Assembly: GCA_902768985.1 (NCBI GenBank)
Contig: CACXNA010000002.1
Location: 62,001-126,000 of the forward strand
Source: an uncultured Bacteroidia bacterium
Lineage (GTDB): Bacteria > Bacteroidota > Bacteroidia > Bacteroidales > UBA932
Reading direction: 5' to 3'
DNA: 64,000 bases
Position 1 is the stretch's first letter. Every line of letters starts with the position of its first letter. Shown here in pieces: positions 50,918 to 59,663 of the stretch. The notes beneath the pieces are model-generated. The model saw only the letters and a list, made by a program, of their open reading frames with translations, made no database searches and had not been told where the DNA came from. A program made the translations under genes and the position numbers.

Positions 50918-53497
50918 TTAAGCCAAATTAATGACGAATTCCGTATACTCATCCTTCACGGACTGCACCGACAGGGTGCCGCCGCAGTCGTGCAGGACCT
51001 GCTGGCTGAGGTAGAGGCCCACGCCCGGCGCTTCGGCCGTCGGCTTGGTGGTGAAGAAGGGATCGAAGATCTTGCTGATGATCCCCTCCTCGATGCCAAT
51101 GCCGTTGTCGTAGACCTTGATGACGACGCCCACGCCTTCCTTCGCCACGGTGACGCGGAGGACCGGGCTGTAGCTCCCGCCCGCCTTCTCCGCCTTTTTC
51201 TTGATGGCGTACAGGCTGTTGGACAGCATCGACATGATGGACTTGCCGATCTGGTCGGCCACGACGTCCCGCATGACGGGCGCCTCCGGCCGGATGCATT
51301 CCACCTGGATGCCCAGCGCGGAGATGTCCGCGGCAGCGTAGGTCTTGAATCTCTCGACGCTCTGCTGACACAGCAGGGCGAGGTCGGTGGCCTCGAACTT
51401 CAGGGAGCGCTCCTTGAGCAGCTCCTCCATCGCCTTGAGCGTACGCGTGGTGGAGAGTCCGTGCTGCTCGATCTTCTCGAGGTTCGTGTTCATCATGTCC
51501 ATGATGTCCTGGGAATCCTCGTAGATATCCTCGGGAATGTTTTCTTTCACATCCTCAATGTTCCCCTTCATGTCCTTCGTCAGGCCGAGGGTCAGGTGCG
51601 CGAAGTTGTTGATGTAGTTCATCGGATTGAGGATGCGGTCGATGAGACCCTTGGTCAGCTTACCGATGGCCGCCTCCCGCTCCTGGCGCAGGAGTTTGTC
51701 CTGGGCCTGGCGCAGCTCCCGGGTCCGCTCGTCGACGATGGTCTCCAGGCGCTGCTGCTCCGCGGCCATGCGGCGCATGCGGTACTTGAAGATCTGATAG
51801 ACCAGGTAAACGATGAGCAGCAGGTACACCAGCAGCGCATACCAGCGCACGAAGATCGGATACGGCCGCCGGAATTCGAGCGGGCCGATCTCGCTCAGCT
51901 GCCCGAAGGCGTCCATCGAACGGACGGACACCTGGTAGGTGCCGTAGCTGAGGTTGGCGAACAGGTGCTCCTGCTGGTCGCTCCAGTCGGACCAGGCGTT
52001 ATCCTGACGCAGGCGGTAGCTGTAGCGCGCCTGCCCGAAGGGGTCGATCTTGTCGTTGGAGAAGCTGATGGACAGGTCGCTGCTGGTCTTCTTGAAACTG
52101 CGGAAATACAGCAGCGGCGCGAAGCGCTCCGTCGTCCGGCACTGGGCCATATTGAAGCGGACCAGGCCGTCGTTGTCGCCGATCCAGACCAGGCCCCTGT
52201 CGACCAGCATGGCCTGGATGCTGTAGCCGGAGAACGGCTCGATCCAGGCTTCCAGCTCGGCCGGCATGCCCTCGTAGCTGATGCCCAGGCCGTTGTCGTG
52301 GCTGCGCCACAGATTCCCGTCGCGGTCCTCGTATTCGAACAACTGCGAGAACGGGCCGTCCTGGCGTTTCTCGAAGGACGTGCTGCCGGCTGCAAGGTAG
52401 TAATAGTCGCCCGCCAGGGTCATCGCCCAGACGCCGCCGCGCTCATCCTGCTTGAAACGGGTGATATTGGGGATCTCGCCAACGGTCGAAACGCCCTTTC
52501 CGGGGCGGAAACGGCTCACACGCTCCAGTTCGCCGAACAGGTAGGAGCCGTCGGCGAGTGCCGTGATGGACAGGGCGAACTGGTTGGAGATCTGGCGCGT
52601 CGCGCCGCCGGCGTATTCATAGACGCCGTCCGACGTAGCCACGTAGATACGTCCGCTGCCCACCTGGGCGATCTGCCAGCAGGCGTGGCTGATCTGCGCC
52701 ACCGGGACGAAACGCTGTCCCACCAGGCGGTACAGGCCCTGGAAGGTGCCCACCATCAGGTCGGAGCCGCACAGGGCGATGCAGGAGATCTGCCCCCGCA
52801 GGCCTTCCTTCTCCGTGAAATGGGTATAGATTTCGGTCACCGAGAGGCTGAAGACGCCGTTGTCCGTCGCCCCCCAGACCGTTCCCTTGCCGTCGTAGGC
52901 AAGCTTGGTGATACTGTTGGAGCAGAGCCCGTTGGCGACGTTGACCCGCCACACTTCCCGGCCCTGCGCATCGATGGCAATCACGCCGTCGGTGGCCGTG
53001 GCCAGCAGCGTCCGGTCCCCGCCCAGCGGGAGACGCTGATAGACCTCGATGTCGTTCCAGCGGTCCACGGCGGCTTCCTGGTTGCGCTCGCCGCCGGAGA
53101 GCACCCGCTCATCGCGGGCGTCGGCGGAGGAATACGCGACGCGGATGGAATCCCCGGCCATGCCCAGGATCCGTCCCGTCTGGTTGATGCCCTCGAAACG
53201 GACCGTGCCGTCCTCCTCTATATCCACGCTCACCACGCGGGAGATGTCGGGCGTATGGACAATCCGCCATTTGACGTTGTCGAAGACCAGCAGACCCTCG
53301 AAGTTCGCGAAGAAAGTATGCCCCTCACCGTCGCAGATTACGTCGAAGTTGCGGTTATGGGCATTGTAGAGGCTGGCCGGATAGTTCCTGAAGAACGGGA
53401 CGCCCATGTAGGCGTTGGCGCCGCTCTGCGCGACGGCCGGCACCGCGAAGAGCAACGCGGCGACCGTCAGCACGATATGATACGCTAACCTTCTCAT
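50918..53497 (-). CDS. Propeller/Y_Y_Y transmembrane sensor with a pseudo-histidine-kinase domain
   Basis: From the ATG at 53497 (4-base overlap with the previous stop) the protein has 859 residues. Signal peptide MRRLAYHIVLTVAALLFAVPAVAQ; a periplasmic beta-propeller (about 30-465); a Y_Y_Y-like domain (YSYRLRQDNAWSDWSDQQEHLFANLSYGTYQVSVRSMDAFG, about 480-545); one membrane helix (WYALLVYLLLIVYLVYQIFKY); a coiled coil; then a kinase-like part. The usual HExxNP box reads IDRILNPMNYI, with Asp620 in place of the phosphoacceptor His. The HATPase domain is complete (NSLYAIKK, DNGIGI, FFTTKPTAEAPGVGLYLSQ). I infer a pseudokinase that senses ligand and controls a partner kinase, most simply the adjacent soluble one. 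Confidence 0.88.
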   Translation of the reverse strand: MRRLAYHIVLTVAALLFAVPAVAQSGANAYMGVPFFRNYPASLYNAHNRNFDVICDGEGHTFFANFEGLLVFDNVKWRIVHTPDISRVVSVDIEEDGTVRFEGINQTGRILGMAGDSIRVAYSSADARDERVLSGGERNQEAAVDRWNDIEVYQRLPLGGDRTLLATATDGVIAIDAQGREVWRVNVANGLCSNSITKLAYDGKGTVWGATDNGVFSLSVTEIYTHFTEKEGLRGQISCIALCGSDLMVGTFQGLYRLVGQRFVPVAQISHACWQIAQVGSGRIYVATSDGVYEYAGGATRQISNQFALSITALADGSYLFGELERVSRFRPGKGVSTVGEIPNITRFKQDERGGVWAMTLAGDYYYLAAGSTSFEKRQDGPFSQLFEYEDRDGNLWRSHDNGLGISYEGMPAELEAWIEPFSGYSIQAMLVDRGLVWIGDNDGLVRFNMAQCRTTERFAPLLYFRSFKKTSSDLSISFSNDKIDPFGQARYSYRLRQDNAWSDWSDQQEHLFANLSYGTYQVSVRSMDAFGQLSEIGPLEFRRPYPIFVRWYALLVYLLLIVYLVYQIFKYRMRRMAAEQQRLETIVDERTRELRQAQDKLLRQEREAAIGKLTKGLIDRILNPMNYINNFAHLTLGLTKDMKGNIEDVKENIPEDIYEDSQDIMDMMNTNLEKIEQHGLSTTRTLKAMEELLKERSLKFEATDLALLCQQSVERFKTYAAADISALGIQVECIRPEAPVMRDVVADQIGKSIMSMLSNSLYAIKKKAEKAGGSYSPVLRVTVAKEGVGVVIKVYDNGIGIEEGIISKIFDPFFTTKPTAEAPGVGLYLSQQVLHDCGGTLSVQSVKDEYTEFVINLA

Positions 53498-55152
53498 TTG
53501 AACGTCATATACGGGATGGACACGCCGACGTAACGGGTCCATTCCTGTTGGGTCAGATTACGCTTGAATTTCCGCCGGAGCTGCTGCGCCATGTCGTCGG
53601 CCGAAGAATTCAGCAGCATGACGTTGCCGGCGGAAGTGCCGATCCACACGGACTTCCCGTCGGCGTCGGCGCACACGGCCAGCGTCCACCCGTCGAACGA
53701 ATAATCCACGGGCACCAGCCACTCCGTCGGAATCTCCCCGCTGTTCACCACGCGCTTCTCCACATGCTCCGTCTCCAACTCCTCCCGGAAGTTCAGGCCG
53801 GTTTCGAACAGCAGGTTGTCCATATTCCAGATAAAGGCAGTCTTGTCATAACCGCCGGTGACGACGACCGGGTCGAGCATCGTGATGCTCACGCAGCGCG
53901 ACTTGTGGGCCGCGAGCGTCTCCAGCACGCGGTTGTATTTGTTGACCGGATAGACCGTGCCGTCCTTCACGCCCAGCAGCAGGCACTCGGTGGACGGGTC
54001 ATAGCAGGCGGCGGTGACCACGTAGTTCACCAGCGGCGCCTTGGCCGTAATCCGGCCCGCGGCGTCCATCTCGGCATACGAGCCGTCCGCGTAGAAGAGG
54101 CAGATGACACCGGCCCGGTCGACGACCGCCGACAGGGACTTGTCCAGGGCCACGCGGCCCGTCAGGGCGCCGTCCGCATACCAGCCCAGGCTCCGCCGGG
54201 CAGCCACGAGCAGGCGGTTCCCGCTCGGCACCAGCTTGAAGTAATCATCTTCGGGCAGGTCCACGGCCGTCAGCCTGCCCTGGAAGTCCAGCACGCACAG
54301 GGGGCCGTTGTGCGACAGCGCAAGGATCTTCCCGTCCCGGACCGTCACGTCCCGGAAATCGTAAGCAGGATCGAACAGCAACGGCTTGGAGCTGATCCTG
54401 GCGCCGCCTTCGCTGCTGCCGGCGCTCAGCCATTCCACTTCGCCGTAATTGGATACGGCCACGCACTGGCCATTCTGGCCGGGCACCTGCGCGATGGCGT
54501 TCACGGCGCCGCCTTCGCGGAGCTTGTAGCGCGGCATGCCGCCGGTGGCCTGGGTCAGGGACTTGAAGGTATCGGCGTAGTATTCGTTACCCCGGTTGTT
54601 CTTGAGGAAATACCAACTGGCGTAGGCCAGCAGGTCGGCCACTTCCGGCTCTCCGGCTTCCCGCCGGACCTGGGAGCTCACGGCCAGGCTCCGGGCCTGG
54701 GTGCGGCGGTTCAGCGTGTCTGCCACATTCTTGGCATGGTTGGCCTCATCTCTCTGCTCCAGCGCGATTTCCTGCTGCCGCTCGGCGTTGGCCCGCTCCC
54801 GCTCGGCCACCTCGGCGGCGGCGTTCGCCTTGCTCTCGGCGGCACGCGCGGCGCGGCTCTCCATCTCGGCGCGCGCGGCGCTCCGGGTAGCCAGGATGGA
54901 CTGCTCCTCGGCGCGGTCGCGCTGCTGGTCGGAGATCGCCTTCTGCTGATAGGCGATATCCTCCATCTGCTGGCTGACGCGCTTCACGATGGCCGCGTCC
55001 TTCTCGGCAGCCACCAGGCGTTCCATCTCTTCCTGCAGGGCGGCCAGTTCCTTCTGGGACTTTCTGCTGCCCGCGTGGTATGCGACCGCAGCCACACCGG
55101 CCAGGACCGCCAGTGCCGTCAGCGCATACAATAGGAGGGTGCGAGGTTTCAC
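53494..55152 (-). CDS. Membrane-anchored coiled-coil and WD40-like propeller protein
   Basis: The 552-residue protein has a membrane helix (about 7-27), an Ala/Glu/Arg-rich coiled coil (about 30-150), a helical segment (QARSLAVSSQVRREAGEPEVADLLAYASWYFLK) and a propeller (about 195-525; SRCVSITMLDPVVVTGGYDKTAFIWNMD is a clear WD40 blade). The end, FKRNLTQQEWTRYVGVSIPY, matches the LTxxEWxxYxG tail of WD40 signalling proteins. The propeller would lie either in periplasm or cytoplasm; the N-terminal helix with MKPR before it favours cytosol-in/periplasm-out. It overlaps both neighbours by 4 bases and is likely a scaffold or sensor for the REC-PP2C regulator upstream. Confidence 0.83.
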   Translation of the reverse strand: MKPRTLLLYALTALAVLAGVAAVAYHAGSRKSQKELAALQEEMERLVAAEKDAAIVKRVSQQMEDIAYQQKAISDQQRDRAEEQSILATRSAARAEMESRAARAAESKANAAAEVAERERANAERQQEIALEQRDEANHAKNVADTLNRRTQARSLAVSSQVRREAGEPEVADLLAYASWYFLKNNRGNEYYADTFKSLTQATGGMPRYKLREGGAVNAIAQVPGQNGQCVAVSNYGEVEWLSAGSSEGGARISSKPLLFDPAYDFRDVTVRDGKILALSHNGPLCVLDFQGRLTAVDLPEDDYFKLVPSGNRLLVAARRSLGWYADGALTGRVALDKSLSAVVDRAGVICLFYADGSYAEMDAAGRITAKAPLVNYVVTAACYDPSTECLLLGVKDGTVYPVNKYNRVLETLAAHKSRCVSITMLDPVVVTGGYDKTAFIWNMDNLLFETGLNFREELETEHVEKRVVNSGEIPTEWLVPVDYSFDGWTLAVCADADGKSVWIGTSAGNVMLLNSSADDMAQQLRRKFKRNLTQQEWTRYVGVSIPYMTFK

Positions 55153-56312
55153 TTTCTGCGAATTACTAATTGCGTAATGTCATCACTCTGGGGTGCGCCG
55201 TCGGCGAATTCCCGGACCTTGGTCAGGACCGTCTCGACGATCTGCTTGCTGGGAGCGCCCTGCAGCGCGGCCAGCTCCGCCTCCAGGCGGGACTCCCCGA
55301 ACTGGGCGTGCTCCTTGTTCTCCGCCTCGGTCACGCCGTCCGTGTACATCACGAGCGCGTCGCCGGGGTTCAGCTGCAGCGAAGACCGCTTGAACGTCAT
55401 GTCTTCCATCACGCCGAGCACCAGGTTGCCGTCGTTTTTCAGCATCTCGACGGAGCCGTCGGCATGCAGGATGTAAGGCGGGTTGTGGCCGGCGTTGGTG
55501 TAGTCGATCTGGCCGGTCTGCAGATCGTATATGCCGTAGAACACGGTCACGAACATGGAGCCGACGCTCTCGCCGCACAGGATGTTGTTGACCGTCTCCA
55601 TGCATTCGTTCGAAGCCAGGTCGCGGATGCCCGTGGCCTTGATGAGCGTGTGGCTCACCGCCATGAAGATGGCGGCCGGGACGCCCTTGCCGCTCACGTC
55701 GGCGATGGCGAACCCGATCCGATGGTCGTCGATCGGGAAGAGATCGTAGAAGTCGCCGCCCACGTCCTTGGCCGCCTCCATGCTGGCGAAGATGTCCACG
55801 GCGTCGGGGTTCGACACCTTCAGCGTGAACGAGCGCGGCAGGATGCCCTGCTGGATCTCGCGGGCCACGGAAAGGTCGCTCTGGATGTCCACCAGTTCGG
55901 CGTGCTCCTTCTGGGCGCTCTTGATGTACTCGATCTGCTCGATGGCCTTGTCAATGGTCCGCTGCAGGTCGTCCAGGTCAATCGGCTTGGTGGCGAAATC
56001 GAAGGCGCCGCTGTTCATGGCGTGGCGGATGTTGTCCATGTCTCCGTATGCGCTCACCATGATGCACTTCCGGGACGGGACACGCATCTCGTTGATCTTG
56101 GCCAGAAGCGTCAGTCCGTCCATTTCCGGCATGTTGATATCCGAAAGGATGATGGAAATGTCCGGATACTTCAGCAGGAGCTGAAGCGCCTCCAGTCCGT
56201 TGTGGGCGAAGTAGAATTCGTATTCGCCCTTTCTAATCTGTCTGCGGAAGAATTGCGTCAACAACAATTCGAGATCGGTCTCGTCGTCGACACTCAAAAT
56301 TTTAACGGCCAT
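55149..56312 (-). CDS. Response regulator with PP2C-type (RsbU/SpoIIE) phosphatase output
   Basis: The 387-residue protein has a receiver domain (about 1-125; acidic pocket VDDE, phosphoacceptor Asp58 in ILSDINMPEMDG, KPID Lys) and a coiled-coil linker followed by a PP2C-type phosphatase (about 170-385: AKDVGGDFYDLF, ADVSGKGVPAAIFMAVSHTL, GHNPPYIL, MYTDGVTEAEN, SDDITQLVI with metal Asp residues). Such proteins usually dephosphorylate an anti-sigma-antagonist (STAS) partner; no STAS or anti-sigma gene is in this window. It heads the six-gene operon. Confidence 0.93.
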   Translation of the reverse strand: MAVKILSVDDETDLELLLTQFFRRQIRKGEYEFYFAHNGLEALQLLLKYPDISIILSDINMPEMDGLTLLAKINEMRVPSRKCIMVSAYGDMDNIRHAMNSGAFDFATKPIDLDDLQRTIDKAIEQIEYIKSAQKEHAELVDIQSDLSVAREIQQGILPRSFTLKVSNPDAVDIFASMEAAKDVGGDFYDLFPIDDHRIGFAIADVSGKGVPAAIFMAVSHTLIKATGIRDLASNECMETVNNILCGESVGSMFVTVFYGIYDLQTGQIDYTNAGHNPPYILHADGSVEMLKNDGNLVLGVMEDMTFKRSSLQLNPGDALVMYTDGVTEAENKEHAQFGESRLEAELAALQGAPSKQIVETVLTKVREFADGAPQSDDITQLVIRRK

Positions 56313-56337
56313 CGCTATATATAAATAATAAAACTTC

Positions 56338-56369
56338 GAAATTTACGCAAAAAAAAGCAGAAAAGCAAA
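56338..56369 (-). promoter_or_regulatory. Probable promoter of the six-gene signalling/NRPS-like operon
   Basis: Minus strand: TTTG (56366-56369), 20 bases, TAAATTTC (56338-56345), one base from TAnnTTTG. The leader to the ATG at 56312 would be about 20 bases and is A/T-rich. Confidence 0.5.
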
Positions 56370-56390
56370 ACACCTATCCCCGTTTTTTAC

Positions 56391-56398
56391 TACCTTTG
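56391..56398 (+). promoter_or_regulatory. -7 element of the secreted unknown protein gene
   Basis: TACCTTTG fits TAnnTTTG and ends 8 bases before the ATG at 56407. It faces away from the signalling operon; the two promoters are only about 20 bases apart. No -33 box at the right spacing is visible. Confidence 0.5.
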
Positions 56399-56406
56399 AG
56401 GACGTT

Positions 56407-57621
56407 ATGAAAAAGCTCTTCTCTCTTCTGACAGTGGCGGCACTGGTCGTGTCCGCCCTGTCCGCCGCCCCCGCCCGCGGGGCAGCCCCCATTAAAAATC
56501 CGGCCCCGGAAAACATCTGGGCGTTCTTCGAAGCATTGCCTGACGCGGGTCTGCCGGAAGACATCAACACGCGCGCCAAGCGCGAAGGCTTCCACAAGGA
56601 TTACGAGGAGAAGCTCCTCGAGATAGAGGCAGCCCAGGCAGAAGCCTCCGAGGACGGCGAAGAGTACTACGACGACGCTGTGTACCTTTCCCCGATCGAG
56701 TATTCGATCTTCTGGGATCCCACCGCGCTGGAGCCCTACTGGATCAGCCAGGATTATGTAGAATCCGAAGGTTCGCTCCCGGCCATCTCCCTGGCTACGT
56801 TCCAGGGATCCGACCCGGACCGGATTTTCGGCATTCTCCGCATCCTGGAGACCCACTTTGAAGAGTCCACCACCGTCAAGGCCACGCAATACTACTGGTA
56901 TTCCGTGTCGAAAAAGACGGTGACGCCCACCCAGCTCCCCCTCGATGTGCCTTATACCGATGACGACATCACGGACGACGGTCTGTACTACTACAACACG
57001 AACGAGCTCTATTGGGCCATGCGCGACCATCATCTCGACTGGGATATTGACTCGAACCGCATCACCCTCAACCTGGACAGAATCGGCAACGTGCCGGTCC
57101 GCTACAACTGGAACGGGACGAAATTCATCCGCGACCGCTACTACAGCCCGCTGGGGATCTACTCCAACGGCATCGGCAACATCCAGTTCGGAGAGAGCGT
57201 CGTCACGTACGGCGTCCACGGCTATGATATTGAATGGATCAACATTGACGAAGAGTACACCCGCGCCTGGCGTTATACCAAGGAAGGCGAGGATACGCAG
57301 CGCATGATTGTCTACGCCTATGGCAACGGCGTCGCGACCACGGACGCCATCGACGTCTACTATCCGGGCTACAAGCTCTTCGACTCCATCTACGCCGGCA
57401 TGCCGGCCGCCGAGGCCATCGAGGCCATCAAAGCCTGGTATAGCTGGGAGGATCCGGAAGCGCGCGATCCGTACGTGAGCGCCTTCGACGGCAAGGCCTG
57501 GATCTTCACAGGCCGTGACGACCCCTTCATGCTGGCCGTGGACCTCAAGTACTTCAAGAACGACAAGCTGACCCCGGACGCCGTGATCGAATTCATCCGC
57601 ATCGCCCCGGCAGTCGGTTAA
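56407..57621 (+). CDS. Secreted protein of unknown function, divergent to the signalling operon
   Basis: No family recognised. The 404-residue product has a signal peptide (MKKLFSLLTVAALVVSALSAAPARGA), then an acidic, Tyr/Trp-rich mature protein (EDGEEYYDDAVYLSPIEYSIFWDP, YYWYSVSKKTV, YYYNTNELYWAMRDHHLDWDID). No Cys appears in the mature part and there is no lipobox, so it is periplasmic or exported. The divergent promoter arrangement suggests, but does not show, shared control with the REC-PP2C operon. Confidence 0.75.
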   Translation: MKKLFSLLTVAALVVSALSAAPARGAAPIKNPAPENIWAFFEALPDAGLPEDINTRAKREGFHKDYEEKLLEIEAAQAEASEDGEEYYDDAVYLSPIEYSIFWDPTALEPYWISQDYVESEGSLPAISLATFQGSDPDRIFGILRILETHFEESTTVKATQYYWYSVSKKTVTPTQLPLDVPYTDDDITDDGLYYYNTNELYWAMRDHHLDWDIDSNRITLNLDRIGNVPVRYNWNGTKFIRDRYYSPLGIYSNGIGNIQFGESVVTYGVHGYDIEWINIDEEYTRAWRYTKEGEDTQRMIVYAYGNGVATTDAIDVYYPGYKLFDSIYAGMPAAEAIEAIKAWYSWEDPEARDPYVSAFDGKAWIFTGRDDPFMLAVDLKYFKNDKLTPDAVIEFIRIAPAVG

Positions 57622-57655
57622 TGATTTTCCGGGTCAGGCCCCCAGTATTAGAATC

Positions 57656-59320
57656 CTAGCGCTCTGATAAGAGCGCTTTTGCGTTTTCTATCGCCGCAGG
57701 CGTAATCGTGGCGCCGGAGAGCAGGCGCGCGATCTCCATCGTGCGTTCCTCGCCCTGCACCTCGCGGATGGAGGAGAGGGTGCGGCCGTCGGCCTGCACG
57801 GATTTCTCGACCACGAAGTGGGCGTCGCCCTTGGCGGCCACCTGCGGGAGGTGCGTGATGGAGAAGACCTGCATATCGCGCCCCATGGCGCAGATCATGC
57901 GGCCCATCTTGTCGGCGACGCTGCCGCTCACACCCGTGTCGATCTCATCGAAGATGAGGGTCGGCATGCCCACGAACTTCGCCATCATCTCCTTGAGGCT
58001 GAGCATGATGCGCGAGAGCTCGCCGCCGGACGCGCACTTGGCCACGTCCTGCGGGTCGCGGCCCGTGGCGGAGAACAGGTACGCCACGCGGTTGCTGCCC
58101 GTGGCGCTCTCCGGGGCGGACGTGACGGCCACGTCGAAGACGGCGCGGTCCAGCTCCAGGAAGCGGAGCGACTCGGTGATGGCCGCGGCGAACGACGGGG
58201 CGGCCTGGCAGCGCGCGGCCGTCAACTCGGCGCAGACGGCCTGGTAGCGGCCCTCGGCCGCCTTCAGCTCCTTCTCCAGCGTGTGGATGCGGTCCTCCGA
58301 GGCCTCGGAGCCGGAAAGGGCCTCGGCATAGCGCTCCCGCACGGCGATCAGCTCGTCCACGGTCGTGCACTGGTGTTTCTTCAGCAAGGTATAGAGCCGC
58401 GACATGCGGTCCTCCACGGCCTCCAGCCGCTCGGGCGAGAGGTCCACGCGGGCGTCCAGCGCCTCGAGTTCGGCCTCAATGTCGTCCAGCTCGATGCGGA
58501 CGGACTCCAGCCGCTCCTGAAGGCCGGACACGGCCGGCAGGTATTTCTCCACGGCGGACAGGCGCCGCGCGGCGTCCTTGAGCGCCGCCGACATGCCGGG
58601 GCCCTCCCCTTCCGCGCGCAGCAGCGCGAGGCTGCCGCCGAGCCCTTCCTTGATCTGCTCGGCGTTCGCGAGGCTCCGTTGCTCCTCCTCCAGGGATTCC
58701 AGCTCCCCGGGGACCAGCTTCGCCTCGTCCAGCTGCTTCCACTGGGCTTCGGTGTAGTCGCGGTCCGCCTGCAGGCGCGAGAGCTGCTCCCGCTCGGCGG
58801 CGAGCTGCGCGCGCAGGTCCTGCAGCGAGCGCCACAGCTCCCGGCAGGCCGCCAGCCGTTCGCCGTTGCCGGCGAAATGGTCCAGCACGGAGAGCTGGAA
58901 ATGCGGATCCGTGAGCAGCAGGCTCTTGTGCTGCGAATGGATGTCCACGAGGCGGGACGCCACATCCTGCAGCAGGCCGACGGGCACGGGGCAATCGTTG
59001 ATGAAGCTGCGCGAGCGGCCCGAGCGGGACACCACGCGCCGGATCAGCAGGCGGTCGCCGCCTTCCTCCACGTCCGCCTCGGCGAGCAGCGCGCGCAGGG
59101 TCTCGTCCGCCCCGGCGAATTCCGCCTCGACCACGCAGGAGTCCGCCCCCTCCGCGATCACCGACGCATCCGCCTTGGCGCCCGAAAGCAAAGACAGGGC
59201 GCCGAGCAGGATGGACTTGCCGGCGCCGGTCTGGCCCGTAATGATGACAAGACCCTCTGGGAACGTGACGTCCAGAGAGTCTATCAAAATGTAATTTTCA
59301 ATATGGAGGCTATGCAGCAC
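57656..59320 (-). CDS. recN: DNA repair protein RecN
   Basis: SMC-like ATPase acting early in double-strand-break repair. The 554-residue protein begins MLHSLHIENYILIDSLDVTFPEGLVIITGQTGAGKSILLGAL with Walker A, continues into two long coiled-coil arms (about 155-370), and has the ABC signature ASGGELSRIMLSLKEMM and Walker B PTLIFDEIDTGVSG. Its start overlaps the end of the omega-subunit gene by 11 bases, so the two are co-translated. It is the last gene of the rpoN-fur-trxB-bamD-rpoZ run. Confidence 0.96.
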   Translation of the reverse strand: MLHSLHIENYILIDSLDVTFPEGLVIITGQTGAGKSILLGALSLLSGAKADASVIAEGADSCVVEAEFAGADETLRALLAEADVEEGGDRLLIRRVVSRSGRSRSFINDCPVPVGLLQDVASRLVDIHSQHKSLLLTDPHFQLSVLDHFAGNGERLAACRELWRSLQDLRAQLAAEREQLSRLQADRDYTEAQWKQLDEAKLVPGELESLEEEQRSLANAEQIKEGLGGSLALLRAEGEGPGMSAALKDAARRLSAVEKYLPAVSGLQERLESVRIELDDIEAELEALDARVDLSPERLEAVEDRMSRLYTLLKKHQCTTVDELIAVRERYAEALSGSEASEDRIHTLEKELKAAEGRYQAVCAELTAARCQAAPSFAAAITESLRFLELDRAVFDVAVTSAPESATGSNRVAYLFSATGRDPQDVAKCASGGELSRIMLSLKEMMAKFVGMPTLIFDEIDTGVSGSVADKMGRMICAMGRDMQVFSITHLPQVAAKGDAHFVVEKSVQADGRTLSSIREVQGEERTMEIARLLSGATITPAAIENAKALLSER

Positions 59321-59630
59321 TGTCTTCCTGGGCTACCCGATAATACAGGTCGCCCTCCTCGAACTCGGCGATGGCCACGAGGTCCGGCTTGGGCTGGCGC
59401 TCATAGTACTTGGAGATTTCAATCTGCTCCTTGTTCTCGAAGACCTCGTCCATGGTGTCCCGCTCGCCGCGGAAATCCTCCAGCTTCTTGGCCAGTTCCT
59501 TCTTCTCGGCCAGGGCGATCTGGTTGGCGCGCTTGGCGAGGATGACGACAGTCTCATAGATGTTGCCCGTCGGGGCGGCGAGATCCTTGATGTCCCGCGT
59601 GATGGTATTGGTAGGTATTTTCTTTTCCAT
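59310..59630 (-). CDS. rpoZ: RNA polymerase omega subunit, Bacteroidota type
   Basis: The 106-residue protein contains TRDIKDLAAPTGNIYETVVILAKRANQIALAEKKELAKKLEDF, matching the omega/Rpb6-family helix set with the conserved RANQI, and VFENKEQIEISKYYERQPKPDLVAIAEFEEGDLYYR, a tail typical of the Bacteroidota form. It binds the beta' subunit. It is 33 bases after bamD; that gap contains a 16-base palindrome. Confidence 0.9.
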   Translation of the reverse strand: MEKKIPTNTITRDIKDLAAPTGNIYETVVILAKRANQIALAEKKELAKKLEDFRGERDTMDEVFENKEQIEISKYYERQPKPDLVAIAEFEEGDLYYRVAQEDSAA

Positions 59631-59640
59631 ATCCCTTTTA

Positions 59641-59656
59641 CGGCGAGCGCTCGCCG
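59641..59656. repeat. Perfect 16-base palindrome between bamD and rpoZ
   Basis: CGGCGAGCGCTCGCCG is self-complementary over its full length. It lies just past the bamD stop and before the rpoZ start. It has no T-run and may be an mRNA processing signal or a protein site; its TCGCCGG edge recalls the palindromes near pyrE. Confidence 0.5.
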
Positions 59657-59663
59657 GAAAGTT

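Noticed and set aside
50126-53488. Plus-strand 1120-codon open frame opposite the kinases
   Set aside because: Shadow of the two kinase genes, low-complexity product and no start context.
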